Assembly: GCA_037039925.1 (NCBI GenBank)
Contig: JAXRKP010000373.1
Coordinates: 82,501 to 146,500, forward strand
Direction: 5' to 3'
Length of the DNA stretch: 64,000 bases
Source of the DNA: Doris montereyensis
Taxonomy: Eukaryota; Mollusca; Gastropoda; Nudibranchia; Dorididae
Within the stretch, counting starts at the first letter, position 1. Every line of letters starts with the position of its first letter. The notes under the pieces are model-generated. The model worked only from the letters and a program-made list of their open reading frames with translations, was not told where the DNA came from and searched no databases. The position numbers were made by a program, and so were the translations under genes. This document shows positions 63,863-64,000 of the stretch, in pieces.

Positions 63863-64000
63863 ATCACAACCACGTGTAAAAACGACATTGGAAAGGGAGG
63901 GGTGGTTGGGTGGGGAGAGGGAGCAACAGAATGAGTAGAGGTAGTGGGAGGACCGGAAGACACAGAAAAGAAGAAAAGGAAAACGGTTAATAATTTAAAT

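Overview
The window is eukaryotic nuclear DNA, most likely from a lophotrochozoan and probably a mollusc. It has short coding exons with GT-AG introns, long AT-rich introns, many microsatellites, Ty3-, LINE-, Mutator- and PIF/Harbinger-type transposon relics, and a secreted ectodomain with a somatomedin-B cassette of a type I associate with molluscan receptor families. There is no prokaryotic organisation. Species assignment is inference.

1-16.7 kb: one very large minisatellite field with a period of about 44 bp and the core GATAATCATACCGTAAAAT. It is organised as successive homogeneous subfamily blocks. Three mobile elements interrupt it: a decayed Ty3/gypsy LTR retrotransposon (499-4005, CCGT target duplication inside a repeat unit), a decayed LINE (about 6740-9424) and a Mutator-like transposase relic (about 9450-10790). 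The LINE tail is found inverted at 11875-12163. A 43-bp inverted duplication at the two junctions, plus one minisatellite block in the opposite orientation, points to an inversion of about 2.7 kb.

16.7-18.4 kb (minus): a broken gene for a secreted or receptor ectodomain with a signal peptide and an eight-cysteine somatomedin-B domain. It has a frameshift and an in-frame stop, and runs out into the minisatellite.

18.4-32.5 kb: mostly non-coding. It holds a tRNA-like SINE relic, a 26-bp minisatellite arranged as a large imperfect palindrome with a perfect hairpin (20.6-23.7 kb), a deleted PIF/Harbinger copy with terminal inverted repeats and TAA target duplications (24682-25396), a second and unrelated 44-bp tandem array (30.9-31.4 kb), and microsatellites.

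32.6-63.8 kb (minus): exons of what I read as one long host gene ('gene A'). The exons are 63666-63805, 58874-60518, 53751-54475, 40017-40216, 36859-36910 and 32615-32716, with compatible phases throughout. It encodes a disordered Ser/Pro/Arg-rich protein carrying repeated R-[SA]-x-S-V-P motifs. Its two large exons are broken by three single-base frameshifts, each at a C run and each consistent with one missing C, so assembly error is more likely than decay. A second four-exon gene ('gene B', 136 codons, 50518 to 43938) lies in the large intron between 53.7 and 40.2 kb on the same strand, with its own start codon, stop codon and poly(A) signal. All gene B junctions and the neighbouring gene A junctions are phase 0, so shared or alternative transcripts are possible. 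I could not assign a known family to gene A or gene B.
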